A DNA stretch of 64,000 nt from Melampsora larici-populina 98AG31 (Eukaryota; Basidiomycota; Pucciniomycetes; Pucciniales; Melampsoraceae). Made by a program: the position numbers and the translations under genes. Each line of letters starts with the position of its first letter. The first letter of the stretch is position 1. The stretch spans positions 251,805-315,804 of the forward strand of contig NW_006768773.1 of assembly GCF_000204055.1 (NCBI RefSeq), given 5' to 3'. Shown piece after piece: positions 34,265 through 44,997 of this stretch. The notes under the pieces were generated by a model. It made no database searches and was not told the origin of the DNA. It saw only the letters and a program-made list of their open reading frames with translations.

Positions 34265-34554
34265 CTTGATACTTGGTGCAGGACTGACAGGATCAGACTG
34301 CTATAACCACATCACATTCAGAACATGGGTATTGACAGGATCAACCCCATCTATGAAACCATCTCTTAATCGCATCAACCTCAGCTGCTTCAATCACATC
34401 CATTTCCCTCTTGATACTTGGTGCAGGACTGACAGGATCAGACTGCTATAACCACATCACATTCAGAACATGGGTATTGACAGGATCAACCCCATCTATG
34501 AAACCATCTCTTAATCGCATCAACCTCAGCTGCTTCAATCACATCCATTTCCCT
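34265..34554. repeat. Perfect tandem duplication, 145 bp x 2
   Basis: The unit starting CTTGATACTTGGTGCAGG at 34265 is repeated without visible change from 34410 to 34554. The identity indicates a recent duplication. No coding function is apparent. Confidence 0.9.
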
Positions 34555-35405
34555 AGAATACCTACTTCGCACATCTGACAATCAGTACCAGCTCCATTAT
34601 ACTAGACCTCACCACGACCTTTCCATCCGCTCGCACAATACACATAAATCGTGTTACACAACATCTGGACATCTGCCACCATCCACTTCGCTTTGGCGGA
34701 GATCTATCCTGCTCTACCATTAAGCCCAAGTTCCAACTAACTAAATACAGACATTTACAAATCACCCCTGACATATTGGCTTGACGTATTCACACGACCT
34801 CTGGTTCGTATTTGGGAAGAAGGGGCCACTTTCACATCATGTGTCAAATCAGAAACACGATCTATGTGAACAACTCTCACAGAATTGATTTGTTTGCAGC
34901 TAACATCTGCTCATATGTCATAGTACTACCAATTGATTTCTTTGTCTCTATATCAATCAAATTATGTGTAATTTTGGTTCCTCCAGTACAATTCGTCGAT
35001 TTGTTTTGAAATGAGTTTTGTTTTCATCGTATTTCATTGCCCTTTGACTCTGTAGTTTTCACAAGGATAAGTCAAATTCGTAGTGAGTCCGAAACGCATA
35101 TAGAATGAGAGATACCTTGGAGGTTGTATCAAAGAATATTCTTTTAAACGGATGACATTGAGCTTGAGTGACTTTGAAAAAGTCCCAATGCGATTGAGAT
35201 CAAGAACAATTCCTTATAAACAATTAAAAAAACATTGAAATCGTGTTTCTTCTAAGAGTTTCTTCTGTGTATATCATCAAGTGGTGATGAAGACCGGAAG
35301 CACAAGAACAATTCTCAACATTACTAAAAGATCGAACTGAATTGGCAAAAGATGACAGTTAATGTTTACAAGACAGTATGGCCTGTGTGGGCAGCAGTAA
35401 GACAA
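34555..35405. other. Non-coding region
   Basis: No gene, RNA or repeat is supported before the MITE at 35406. Confidence 0.35.
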
Positions 35406-35612
35406 CACCGCCAACATATTTATCCTCGGATTACAAAATCCGGGGTATCCTCGGATGCAAAACCTCGGACAGAAGCTTCCCGAGGTTTTGATCCGAGGTA
35501 ATTCTCAGGGCAAAAAAATACCTCGGGCAAAAACCTCGGACAAGGTCTGTCCGAGGATTTGCCTCCGATGATGCCTTGGATTTCTCAACCCGAGGCATCT
35601 ATGCTGGCAGTG
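35406..35612. mobile_element. CACTG-type MITE, copy d (207 bp)
   Basis: Left end CACCGCCAACATA at 35406; right end TATGCTGGCAGTG to 35612; imperfect inverted repeats continue through CCTCGG and AAATCC. It is flanked by CAA on both sides (35403-35405, 35613-35615). The interior is filled with CCTCGG/CCGAGG motifs and differs from copies b and c, so it is a subfamily sharing only the ends. Confidence 0.75.
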
Positions 35613-36255
35613 CAAGTACAAGTCTACCCAGCACCGAGAATTGTAACTTCAGAAAGTTCAAAATATGGGAAAGACACAAGAGAAAAGGAACAGACACATG
35701 GAAATCAAAATAGAAAGATAGTTTAAAAACGACTTTCAAATTCTCTCGCATGTATTATTTATCCCCAATTGGAACATCAGGTAAGTCTCCATCGTCATCT
35801 TCAATACTCAGCTCGGTATGGTGCGATACACTGGCCTCCAAAAGGTCATGTGAATGTGAGATACCTCCCCACTCTTCCTCTTCTCGCTCAATATCAGGCA
35901 TATTCACAACGCCTCCATTATCTGAACCTCCATCTGGCTCTTCGTCCTTTTCCAGTTTGAATAAACCTGCTTCCAAGTCTTTGAGCCACAACGATCACTT
36001 ACTGTTCATGTTGTCGAAACCTAAGAGTGTAGCAGGGCCGAAGGCCCTGTACTATCTACATTAACATAAATGGCTCTAACCTAACTACCGTAGGAATCAG
36101 CCCTTATAAAAGGGCTAGTCTAGTCCACAAACATCGTATTATCAACTAGACCCCATAAAGGAACATTTCATTTATAACTAGGCACAAGCCTTCCTCAATT
36201 GTACCTAGTTGAAAGAAAAGCGCCATAAGCCTTTTTTGAAGATGTAAGACTGTAT

Positions 36256-36878
36256 CACTGCAGACATTATTCGGGTTCCCCAAGTGGGCAGGGAAAAATG
36301 ATTGGGAGTATGATTTGTCATAAAATGGTCTATCACTCCACACCTGAGCCATAACACCCACACTACATATGTGTAGCAGGCTCAGTGAATATGTGGTTAT
36401 CATGTACATACAGTTCTGCTCAGTTATCTGCTCATCAGGACAAGTTATTCATATGTAATACATGCTGTAACTTCTTTCAGATTGAAAAAAGCTTCCAAAA
36501 GATTGACTACATACACTGACTCAATGTTTTGGTGTGATCTCATCAACTCAACTGCATGTAACACACTTTCTGTTACTAAGACATAGCTTCAACAATATTG
36601 CCTGAGCAGCTACAGAATTATATGTAGTGAATTTTTGGGAAAAAAATTTCAAAGTCAAAAAAGTTACATGTGGTATAACATGTGATTTATTTATTCTGAT
36701 GGGCAAAAAACTGAGCAGACCTGTATGTACATGATAGACAACTATTGACTTAGCTTGCTGCACATATGTAGTGTGGGTGAAATGGCCCAGGTGTGCAGTA
36801 TTAGATTCTTTTATGAAAAACTGTACTATTAATCATTTTCCTCTGCCAAATTGGGGAAGTTGAATGATGTTTACAGTG
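36256..36878. mobile_element. CACTG-type MITE, copy b (623 bp, inside the LTR)
   Basis: Left end CACTGCAGACATTATTC, right end GAATGATGTTTACAGTG, an imperfect inverted repeat that continues through TTCCCCAA. It is flanked by TAT (36253-36255, 36879-36881). The empty site is preserved in the 3' LTR near 43650. Its interior shares TGTAATACATGCTGTAACTT and neighbouring sequence with copy c. Confidence 0.92.
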
Positions 36879-36886
36879 TATAAATA
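36879..36886 (+). promoter_or_regulatory. TATA box of the Ty3-1 5' LTR
   Basis: TATAAATA directly at the right border of MITE b. The same motif is uninterrupted in the 3' LTR at about 43650. Confidence 0.55.
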
Positions 36887-37268
36887 GAGGAACCTATTCC
36901 CACTGTAATAGTTTCCTCACTTCATCTTTTATCAACTTATCTTTTACTTAAAAACAAACTCTTATCTGTCGCTTTATAAAGATCCTTTTTATAAAACCAC
37001 GCAATCAAATCAATTACCTTTTGTTTTGTCTTTTTGAAACTTAAACGCTTCTACCTGTCTTCATCGTTATCTTTGAAACTTCTCAAAAGCATCTCACCGG
37101 CCTCCGTTATACCTAACTGTCACCCGTGCCCCTTTCGACTCAATCACCAACGTCTGAATACAGTTCAAGATCTGTGATCTTGTTCATCTTTCTTATACTT
37201 CGTTCACCCCAAGTTCTTCTTACAGAAAGACTTATCAAATAACGTGGGTAATCGCAGCCCCGTTACAC

Positions 37269-37281
37269 TGGTAGCGAGAGC
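37269..37281 (+). promoter_or_regulatory. Primer-binding site of Ty3 element 1
   Basis: TGGTAGCGAGAGC begins one base after the 5' LTR. It could pair with the 3' end of a tRNA ending in ...GCUACCA (initiator-Met-like). The tRNA identity is inference. Confidence 0.55.
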
Positions 37282-37547
37282 TTCTCTTTTGGATAAAATT
37301 GATCTGACAACTTCTTGAAATTTTTATTTTTTGACATATTCAAGGCAGTTTTTTTAACAGGTTTAAAAAGGATTATCATCTTTATTTTTTCCGTCGAAAA
37401 CTCCCTGTTTAGAAGATCTGGTCATAAGAATAAATTTTTTTACGAGTGAGTCTATATTCGAGCTAAGTAGGAAAGAGCTGAGAAGCTAAGTTATTGACAA
37501 TTTAACAATTGATTCTTCGTGTTTAGTAAAAACATTAGATTAAAGTC

Positions 37548-39221
37548 ATGTCCGGAAAATCAGTTCCTCAATCCTCCGGACGCCGCGCGGGTACTCATAT
37601 ATCCCTTAGCGATGACGATGTTCGACGAATTATCCTCGAACTACCCGATGTCGTATCTACCACGTGGGACCCAAATTATGGTGTTTGGGACAAGCCTACG
37701 GTGGAGAACTTCGAAAGCTGGGATGAGGTGTACTTCCAAACTCTGAAGGAACATAAGGAGAAACGACTCCTCACTATTCCTCCCTGCGTTGAGCGGCTTC
37801 TCGGCATTAACTCTGACGGGGAACGCCCCCCAGATGTCGAATCTCCGACCACATATAAAAATCCACGGCTACCTACCGATGGATCGATTGGTCAGACCCC
37901 GGCTGCCCTGCCAGCCAACTCTCTTCCTCCGGCCCCTTCGAAGAAGAGCTCCTCTTTGATTGACAAGAAGCAAGAAGCTCCTGTCGACAAAGGCAAGATG
38001 CGTTCTAATCCTACGGCCGGACCATCTTACCCGCTTACCGGTTACGTCCCTTGTGATCAGCAATCAGCTTCGGCATCTTCGGTCGAACCAATGGACGACA
38101 TCTTGAACGATCAAGATTACCAACGTCAGGAATCAAAGCCATTGATTACTGACCCTATCGAAGACCCGAACGAGGTCGCTGCCTTCCGACAATGGAAAGC
38201 TGCGGCTGAATCCGAAAGAAATAAACTCTCTCGTCGGATAGAGAGCGTTACTCTTTCGGACTCGACTATCCTCCCAAACCCTGCTCCGACGCCGGCTCAA
38301 CCGCCCATTCGTCAGATTGCGGTAAGGGACTCGGTGGGTCCTACGGTGCGACCTGGGACCCAACCTGGTTTCACCACTTCGACCCGATACTCGCAACCAC
38401 CTGAAGCTGGGATTTCTCGTGATAAGGACTATCACAAAATCTGCAAGACTCTCACCATCCGAAAATTTGAGAAATTTGATGGCACCAGCTCCTACGATGC
38501 TCCTCTTTGGTTCGCAAATTTGGCCAAAGACCTCATGCTCCTCAACGTCGACGAGGCAGTATGGCATTACATCGGATTCCAGTTTTTGGATGGTGCCGCT
38601 CTGACCGAACTACGACAAGTCATTGGATCCCCTAACTGTCCCAGTACTTATTCAGAATTAGAAACCTTTGTCATAAACGTGTTTCCTAGTTCATTGTCCC
38701 TTATCAACAACTTCAAATTCAGACCAAATGAAAAAGTCTGTGATGCTGTAGCGCGCTTCCGAGTCCTTCAAAACGACGCGATACACTTAGGTTTTGAATA
38801 TCAAGAATCGACGGTCTTTCTCAGCAAGCTGCCTCCATATTTAAGAAGATACGTCCAAAGCGAAATTGAACGTGACTCAAGAGCCGGAAGACCTATGACC
38901 TTCGCTCAAGTCACACTTTGCGCTATTGACAGGGATAATCAACTACGATCCGAAAAGGATCATGTCAATACTGTGTCTACTCCTGAAGGAAATTCATCCA
39001 GCAACAATCGGAGGAACAACAAGAGGAAGAATCCAGAAAGTGGAAAGACCGACGTAGTTTGTTATAATTGTGGGAAGAAAGGCCATTGTTTTGGAACGTT
39101 GGTTAATCAATTGTGTCCTGAGAAAGCATCCCAACGCACTTTGAATTACTTCAAGAAGGTCAAGAGTAATGGTTCATCTGCTAATGCTGTTGCTAGTGGC
39201 TCTGGGGAGTCAAAAGCATAG
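37548..39221 (+). CDS. Gag of Ty3 element 1
   Basis: ATG at 37548, 557 codons. A Pro/Ser-rich N-terminal half precedes a capsid-like domain (about residues 300-460: LTIRKFEKFDGTSSYDAPLW, LSKLPPYLRRYVQSEIERDS). A zinc-knuckle region follows (VCYNCGKKGHCFG; C-x2-C-x4-H spacing with a displaced last Cys). It packages element RNA in virus-like particles. The frame ends in TAG at 39219-39221. The pol frame, -1 relative to gag, is already open across this stop, so pol is probably made by -1 frameshifting. Intact. Confidence 0.9.
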   Translation: MSGKSVPQSSGRRAGTHISLSDDDVRRIILELPDVVSTTWDPNYGVWDKPTVENFESWDEVYFQTLKEHKEKRLLTIPPCVERLLGINSDGERPPDVESPTTYKNPRLPTDGSIGQTPAALPANSLPPAPSKKSSSLIDKKQEAPVDKGKMRSNPTAGPSYPLTGYVPCDQQSASASSVEPMDDILNDQDYQRQESKPLITDPIEDPNEVAAFRQWKAAAESERNKLSRRIESVTLSDSTILPNPAPTPAQPPIRQIAVRDSVGPTVRPGTQPGFTTSTRYSQPPEAGISRDKDYHKICKTLTIRKFEKFDGTSSYDAPLWFANLAKDLMLLNVDEAVWHYIGFQFLDGAALTELRQVIGSPNCPSTYSELETFVINVFPSSLSLINNFKFRPNEKVCDAVARFRVLQNDAIHLGFEYQESTVFLSKLPPYLRRYVQSEIERDSRAGRPMTFAQVTLCAIDRDNQLRSEKDHVNTVSTPEGNSSSNNRRNNKRKNPESGKTDVVCYNCGKKGHCFGTLVNQLCPEKASQRTLNYFKKVKSNGSSANAVASGSGESKA

Positions 39222-39247
39222 GCGATACAACTCTAGCTCCTTTTGTA

Positions 39248-42200
39248 TTGCCTGATCTGTGTGTAACATCATCTATTGCTAGTAATCATACTGTCATTAC
39301 CGCTGCTAGTGATCAATCTTCGGATTATCTTGATGTTTATTGTGAGCCCGAAGTTAGAAAAACTTCAAGTGAGAATATTCTTTCATCTAAGCCACCTAAA
39401 GAGGCTATCCATTCGAAGGCTAAGAGTGTTTCATCTCAAGGCGAGAAACAGCTTTCGAAGATCGCTCCTAGTCTTTATGACTACTTACCGAGCGCTCCTT
39501 GTAAGGAGAGGTGCTGCCCAACAGTAGTTAATTCTACCGCATTCTCACCGGCCAGTGAGCCCGGTGTATCAACTCCTGGAATGATTACGGATAGCTCCCG
39601 TGACCATTTGGCAGCCATTGAAACTGACTCTGGCATGCCTAGAGTCGATTTTGTCCTGACACTGGACAAAGTATCAACCAGAATATTAATCGATACTGGT
39701 GCCAAGCAATCGTATATTTCACAGAACTATGTGGATAATAGAAAGCTTATTACACGAAGAAATCCTCTTCGCCCTGTAGTTTATGGGGTATGGGGTAAAT
39801 CTCAGAAGTGTAACCACCTCGCTGAATTAGACATTAACTTCGGTATAGTGTCAATCAGTCATGAGCTTCGTGTAGCTCCGTTGGCGTCCTTTGACGTAAT
39901 CCTGGGTATGGATTGGATCGGCACCTATGCCGTCTCAACGGATTGGGTCTCTGGGACTTGGGTCCTGCGTGACTATACAGGTACTGAGCAGTCATTTCGA
40001 CCAGCGGCCATCTCTAGCCCGGTCGAGACCTTGCATCTTATAGAAGGTGAAGGGCATCTTGAAAGTTGTGACGAGGCTCCTAGTACTAGAAGCCAAATGC
40101 GGCGATTCATGCGTAAGAAAAACGTAGAATCGTGGTTGGTTTATGGTTCCGATTTCATCCACAGTGTAGATGAAGTCGAGGGACCTAGGGAAGAGCCTCC
40201 TACGGTCCTTCCCAAAATTTCTACCGATGATCCGGCACTCAGAAAAGTTGCTTCTGAGATTGTGGAGAAATATCGGGATCTGTTTGACGAAATTTCGTCC
40301 GCCTCCAAAAAGGAGAGAACTGTTCAACATCTTATTGATACTGGGGAGTCAAAACCAGTCGCACAAGCTGTTAGAAGAATGTCCCCGTTACTTCTTACGG
40401 AACTTCAGAGAAAACTGGAGGTTCTCGAGAAGAACGGGTTCATACAACCCTCTACCTCACCTTGGTCCTCACCGGTGCTATTTGCTAAAAATGCCGCCGG
40501 TAAGCTGAGGTTTTGTGTAGATTATCGTGCTGTCAACGCCATAACCAAACGCAATAGACATCCTTTACCTTTAATCCAAGATTGTTTTGATCAGCTTCAT
40601 GGCTCTACACGCTACTCCAAGTTCGATCTCCAACAAGGGTTTCACCAGATGAGAATCTCACCTGATCATGTACCTAAAACTGCCTTTAGTACTAGGTACG
40701 GCCACTACAAATGGCTGGTAATGCCTTTCGGGTTAGTTAACGCGCCAAGTACATTCCAAAGAATGATGAGCGATATCTTACGTCCGTACTTGGATAAGTT
40801 TGTCCAAGTATACATGGATGATATCCTAGTATATTCTAAGAACGATCAAGACCATGCTGAACATGGGCAGCTGGTTTTGGAAGCGTTGGCACTTCATGAA
40901 CTGAAAGTTAGTGGTTCTAAGTCCGAGCTTTTTGCCGACGAGATTCAGTTCGTCGGCCACATGGTGTCTGCAGCGGGTGTCCGTCCCATGAAGGATAAAC
41001 TCGAAGCCATACAGGCTTGGCCTCGCCCTGCTACCGTGACCGATGTTAGATCCTTTCTGGGCCTAACTGGTTACTATAGACGTTTTGTGAAAGGGTTCTC
41101 CAAGATAGCGTCTCCTCTTCATGAGTTGACAGGAGGAAACGTTACTAAGAAGTCCAAAGTTGTATGGGCTCCGAAGCACGAAGCGTCCTTTGTTACTTTG
41201 AAGAAGGCTCTTATGGAGCCCCCTATCTTGATCAATCCTGATCCTAATAAGGCCTATATTATTGAGACGGACTCTAGCGACTTTGCAGTCGGAGCCGTTC
41301 TCCTCCAGGTTGGTTCCGATGGGAAGGAACATCCTATCGCATTCGACTCTACAAAGTTGAATGCTGCCCAACGTAATTATCCAGCTCAGGAGAGGGAGCT
41401 ACTAGCCATCATCCACGCATGGAGGAAATGGCGGAATTACGTTGAAGGCGCAGTTTGTGACACTATTGTAAGGACAGACCACGTAACCCTTACGTACCTA
41501 TCCAAACAAGCGCTGCCAACTCGACGTCTTCTTCGATGGATCGAAGAATTCGGAGAAATGACAATCAAAGTGGAATACAAATCAGGACCCACGAATGTCG
41601 TACCTGACGCTTTGAGTCGTCGAGTTGATCATGAAATTCTGCTCATACAGGATTGCCAAGACGGTTTGAGGGATGCCTCAGACTGGCCATTACTGATCCC
41701 ATACATTTTGAGCTCTAAAGAATTGCCATCTTGGGTCACTGCGGCAGTTATGGAAATGGCTATCCGAGGCGCTCGAGAATTCGAGTATAATGCTGAGGAA
41801 GAAACTCTGTTATGGATCGGAAACAGCTCCGAGAGGAGCCCGTTCATTCCTTTCTACCAGCGAGCAGAGCTGGTTGACCTCCTGCACCGAAAGTACGGTC
41901 ACAGGGGGAGAGATGGGACCTTATCCTTGTTAAAAGACAGGGGATGGTGGCCTGGCCGTTATAAAGACATAGAATCCTATTGTAAATCTTGCCCGGAGTG
42001 CCAGATTTATGAGGCACCTGATAAGAATCAGGAAACTGCTTGTCAAATACCACTTGCTCCCGTTGACCCTTTTGAACGGTGGGCAGTAGATTTCATTTCA
42101 CTGCCTGAGAGCAAGGATGGATACAAGTGGATCCTTACCATGATTGATCACGGTACAGGTTGGCCACTTGCGATCCCGATGAAAACAGCTACTTCTGCTA

Positions 42201-43309
42201 ATGTGGCAGAAGCTCTGTTGAGAGATCTAATACAGGTCTATGGTGTTCCCTCCGAGATACTTTCGGATCGAGGGAAGAATTTCCTTTCAAAGGAGATGAC
42301 TTTGTTCTTGAAAAGTTGTCACACGAGAAAGATAAATACTTCAGGGTACCACCCTCGCACAAATGGGAAGTGCGAGCGGTTTAACGGTATCCTGGAAAAA
42401 GCGTTATTCAAATCCAACTCTTCTAAAGATCCGAAGCGTTGGCCGGAATATTTGGCGGAAGCTTTATTTGCCGTTAGGGTAAATAAGAGTACCGTCACTG
42501 GTTGGTTGCCCTTCAAGCTGCTCTATGGAGTTAGTCCTCGTTTTCTGGGCGACCCAGCCACGCTTAGGGCTCCTGTGGTGGACAACGATCCAAGTCTGCA
42601 GGAGACTCGTTTGGAAAAACTTTGGCTTTCCAGGAATAAAGCTTCTGAGCTATCTGTCGAACGAGCGGCAGTAAATAAAGCACGTTTCGACAAACAATTC
42701 AAAGCTGATGACGTGACGGGGAAGGTTGCATCCCGTCTTGTCACTTATGCAATAGGAGACAAAGTAAAGCTCCGTAATGAGGCCCATACGAAGGGTGAAC
42801 CTCATTGGTACGGACCGTTTGAGATCCTCAATTCTCTCGGTAAGAACGTATATTTATTAATGGACCATAGACAGTCCCTTTTTCCGCATCCCATCGGGGG
42901 TAACAGGTTGAAACCTGTTAAGATTCGAGAAAAATATCTCAGCGTTGCCTGGGCCCTTCCTCCTCGGCTTCTTCAAGACATCGCCAAAGAAGATTTGAAA
43001 GTTTCGGTGGAATTGAAAAAGAAAGCGAAGAGACTGGCTAAAACTCAAGAGAAAGCAGGCCCTACTCGTATCAAGTTGGTCGGACGATTCGCTCCGGAAA
43101 ACGCGTCTGATCAGGGCCTTACCGCGTCTCCTGCTCAAACTCAGCCTATCTCGCCTTCGGACCCTGTCCTCCCTCCTCTTTCGGTTCCCCCCGTCGAATT
43201 ACCAGAGGAAACTCTTACTTCACCACTGGTTATTGATCCACCTCTTGCACCTCAATTACCAAATCCCGTCCAACCTCGAAGGTCCAACAGAATTCGTGAC
43301 AAGAAATAA
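39248..43309 (+). CDS. Pol of Ty3 element 1 (protease, RT, RNase H, integrase)
   Basis: A 1353-codon frame with all pol domains in Ty3 order. Retropepsin: ILIDTGAKQSYIS (DTG) and VILGMDWI. Reverse transcriptase: FCVDYRAVNAIT, SKFDLQQGFHQM, catalytic YMDDILVYS. RNase H: IETDSSDFAVGAVLLQ and YPAQERELLAIIHAW. Integrase: an HHCC finger (HRKYGHRGRD, CKSCPECQ), then AVDFIS, LSDRGKNF and GYHPRTNGKCERFNGILEKA for the D,D,E core. The C-terminus is basic and Pro-rich, ending SNRIRDKK. No stop or frameshift was seen. No ATG is needed if it is expressed as a Gag-Pol fusion; the upstream extension overlaps the gag stop. Confidence 0.93.
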   Translation: MPDLCVTSSIASNHTVITAASDQSSDYLDVYCEPEVRKTSSENILSSKPPKEAIHSKAKSVSSQGEKQLSKIAPSLYDYLPSAPCKERCCPTVVNSTAFSPASEPGVSTPGMITDSSRDHLAAIETDSGMPRVDFVLTLDKVSTRILIDTGAKQSYISQNYVDNRKLITRRNPLRPVVYGVWGKSQKCNHLAELDINFGIVSISHELRVAPLASFDVILGMDWIGTYAVSTDWVSGTWVLRDYTGTEQSFRPAAISSPVETLHLIEGEGHLESCDEAPSTRSQMRRFMRKKNVESWLVYGSDFIHSVDEVEGPREEPPTVLPKISTDDPALRKVASEIVEKYRDLFDEISSASKKERTVQHLIDTGESKPVAQAVRRMSPLLLTELQRKLEVLEKNGFIQPSTSPWSSPVLFAKNAAGKLRFCVDYRAVNAITKRNRHPLPLIQDCFDQLHGSTRYSKFDLQQGFHQMRISPDHVPKTAFSTRYGHYKWLVMPFGLVNAPSTFQRMMSDILRPYLDKFVQVYMDDILVYSKNDQDHAEHGQLVLEALALHELKVSGSKSELFADEIQFVGHMVSAAGVRPMKDKLEAIQAWPRPATVTDVRSFLGLTGYYRRFVKGFSKIASPLHELTGGNVTKKSKVVWAPKHEASFVTLKKALMEPPILINPDPNKAYIIETDSSDFAVGAVLLQVGSDGKEHPIAFDSTKLNAAQRNYPAQERELLAIIHAWRKWRNYVEGAVCDTIVRTDHVTLTYLSKQALPTRRLLRWIEEFGEMTIKVEYKSGPTNVVPDALSRRVDHEILLIQDCQDGLRDASDWPLLIPYILSSKELPSWVTAAVMEMAIRGAREFEYNAEEETLLWIGNSSERSPFIPFYQRAELVDLLHRKYGHRGRDGTLSLLKDRGWWPGRYKDIESYCKSCPECQIYEAPDKNQETACQIPLAPVDPFERWAVDFISLPESKDGYKWILTMIDHGTGWPLAIPMKTATSANVAEALLRDLIQVYGVPSEILSDRGKNFLSKEMTLFLKSCHTRKINTSGYHPRTNGKCERFNGILEKALFKSNSSKDPKRWPEYLAEALFAVRVNKSTVTGWLPFKLLYGVSPRFLGDPATLRAPVVDNDPSLQETRLEKLWLSRNKASELSVERAAVNKARFDKQFKADDVTGKVASRLVTYAIGDKVKLRNEAHTKGEPHWYGPFEILNSLGKNVYLLMDHRQSLFPHPIGGNRLKPVKIREKYLSVAWALPPRLLQDIAKEDLKVSVELKKKAKRLAKTQEKAGPTRIKLVGRFAPENASDQGLTASPAQTQPISPSDPVLPPLSVPPVELPEETLTSPLVIDPPLAPQLPNPVQPRRSNRIRDKK

Positions 43310-43410
43310 ATTACCGGGCTCCTACATCTCGGATTACCCTCTAGTCGTTTGTCTGGTCATCATACCTGGTCGGGTATCCGCCCCTGCGATTCAGGAGTAT
43401 CGCTTGTTTG

Positions 43411-43423
43411 GGAAGGGGGTGGT
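43411..43423 (+). promoter_or_regulatory. Polypurine tract of Ty3 element 1
   Basis: GGAAGGGGGTGGT lies directly before the 3' LTR, where plus-strand synthesis starts in LTR retrotransposons. Confidence 0.6.
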
Positions 43424-44037
43424 TGTAGCAGGGCCGAAGGCCCTGTACTATCTACATTAACATAAATGGCTCTAACCTAACTACCGTAGGAATCAGCCCT
43501 TATAAAAGGGCTAGTCTAGTCCACAAACATCGTATTATCAACTAGACCCTATAAAGGAACATTCCATTTATAACTAGGCACAAGCCTTCCTCAATTGTAC
43601 CTAGTTGAAAGAAAAGCGCCATAAGCCTTTTTTGAAGATGTAAGACTGTATAAATAGAGGAACCTATTCCCACTGTAATAGTTTCCTCACTTCATCTTTT
43701 ATCAACTTATCTTTTACTTAAAAACAAACTCTTATCTGTCGCTTTATAAAGATCCTTTTTATAAAACCACGCAATCAAATCAATTACCTTTTGTTTTGTC
43801 TTTTTGAAACTTAAACACTTCTACCTGTCTTCATTGTTATCTTTGAAACTTCTCGAAAGCATCTCACCGGCCTCCGTTATACCTAACTGTCACCCGTGCC
43901 CCTTTTGACTCAATCACCAACGTCTGAATACAGTTCGAGATCTGTGATCTTGTTCATCTTTCTTATACTTCGTTCACCCCAAGTTCTTCTTACAGAAAGA
44001 CTTATCAAATAACGTGGGTAATCGCAGCCCCGTTACA
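43424..44037 (+). repeat. 3' LTR of Ty3 element 1
   Basis: 614 bp, without the MITE seen in the 5' copy. The TATA box is at about 43650. Seven transitions separate it from the MITE-free part of the 5' LTR. Confidence 0.93.
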
Positions 44038-44259
44038 AGAGCAAATCTTCGGGCTTCAGGCTTGATCCTTCTAGTTGAACTATCTTGACCTTATATCCTT
44101 TGTCTTTAAGGCGTTGAGCGGGGTTAGGCTTGTGAGGGAATCCTTGTGATGGATCATGCCCAATCACAGCGGCTAGAATAGAACAAAGCAAAAAAAAAGA
44201 TGATGATGATTAGCTAAGCAAATTGGCTCGCCAGACTTATTGGAAAACATCTGAAACTC

Positions 44260-44637
44260 TGTAAGGACTTGGATTGTCCCCACTAAAGTGAATTGATCTT
44301 TTATCGAAGCTTCGGGCTGAGGGAACTGAGATCTAATTTAAGAGATCTCGGACTGATTTCTAGAACCAAAGTGACTGTTTTTATTCTAACTCCAAAAGGT
44401 CATAAATCTAGATCAGTCTAGATTCCCTCAGAAACGGGTACAAGTTATAATAATGAAATAGAATAAATGCAGAAATGATTGAGCTCACCTAACTCCAAAA
44501 GGTCATAAATCTAGATCAGTCTAGATTCCCTAAGGAGTTAGTATAGTGAGCGATGATTGAAGTGAAAAGACATGTGAATTGATATAAGGCTATTGTGGTT
44601 GTATTATGTTTGTAATGGAGTCTACAACGACATTACA
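44260..44637 (-). repeat. 3' LTR of Ty3 element 2
   Basis: TG...CA ends. It contains an internal direct repeat of about 43 bp (units with AAAAGGTCATAAATCTAGAT near 44395 and 44497). Confidence 0.95.
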
Positions 44638-44997
44638 TTCTCCCCTCCTATAGGGAAGACTTGAGTATTGAAGTACGAGAGTCTTGAGGAAAAAAAATAA
44701 GTATAATTGAAAATTTAATAAGGTGTTGAATTAGGTGAAGTGCCCTATTTGAATAAGCTTGAAGTAGAAAAGAAAGAGAAAAAGAAAAAAGAAAATAGAG
44801 GTCATAGAGAAAATGAAAAACAAAAGAAAAAAAAGAGAGAAAAGTTGTTGAGGTCTTCTACACTGCTGTCTTGAGGTCGTCCGTACCTAAGGAGGATGCA
44901 AGGAAATGGCCAATTCGACGCTCACAGTGTGGCCAAGGTGATGTTTTTTTTGACAAAACGGTGTAGAAAGCCCGGCGGTGCATACTAAGGAGAGAAC
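44638..44997. other. 3' untranslated part of Ty3 element 2
   Basis: Purine/pyrimidine-biased sequence between the polyprotein stop and the 3' LTR, including the polypurine tract at 44638-44649. No gene. Confidence 0.55.

Larger units (their letters stand above)
36028..37267 (+). repeat. 5' LTR of Ty3 element 1 (contains a MITE)
   Basis: It starts with TGTAG and a GGGCC/GGCCC stem and ends GTTACA. U3 is cut at 36253-36255 by MITE b. The TATA box (TATAAATAG) is now at 36879. Confidence 0.93.
36028..44037 (+). mobile_element. Ty3/gypsy retrotransposon 1, full length
   Basis: LTRs TGTAGCAGGG...GTTACA at 36028-37267 and 43424-44037, flanked by AGAG (36024-36027, 44038-44041). The 5' LTR is 1240 bp because a 623-bp MITE plus its 3-bp duplication sits inside it; without that both are 614 bp. 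By eye the two LTRs differ at about seven sites, all transitions, so this copy is older than Ty3 element 2. Gene order gag, then protease-RT-RNase H-integrase identifies Ty3/gypsy. Confidence 0.93.
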
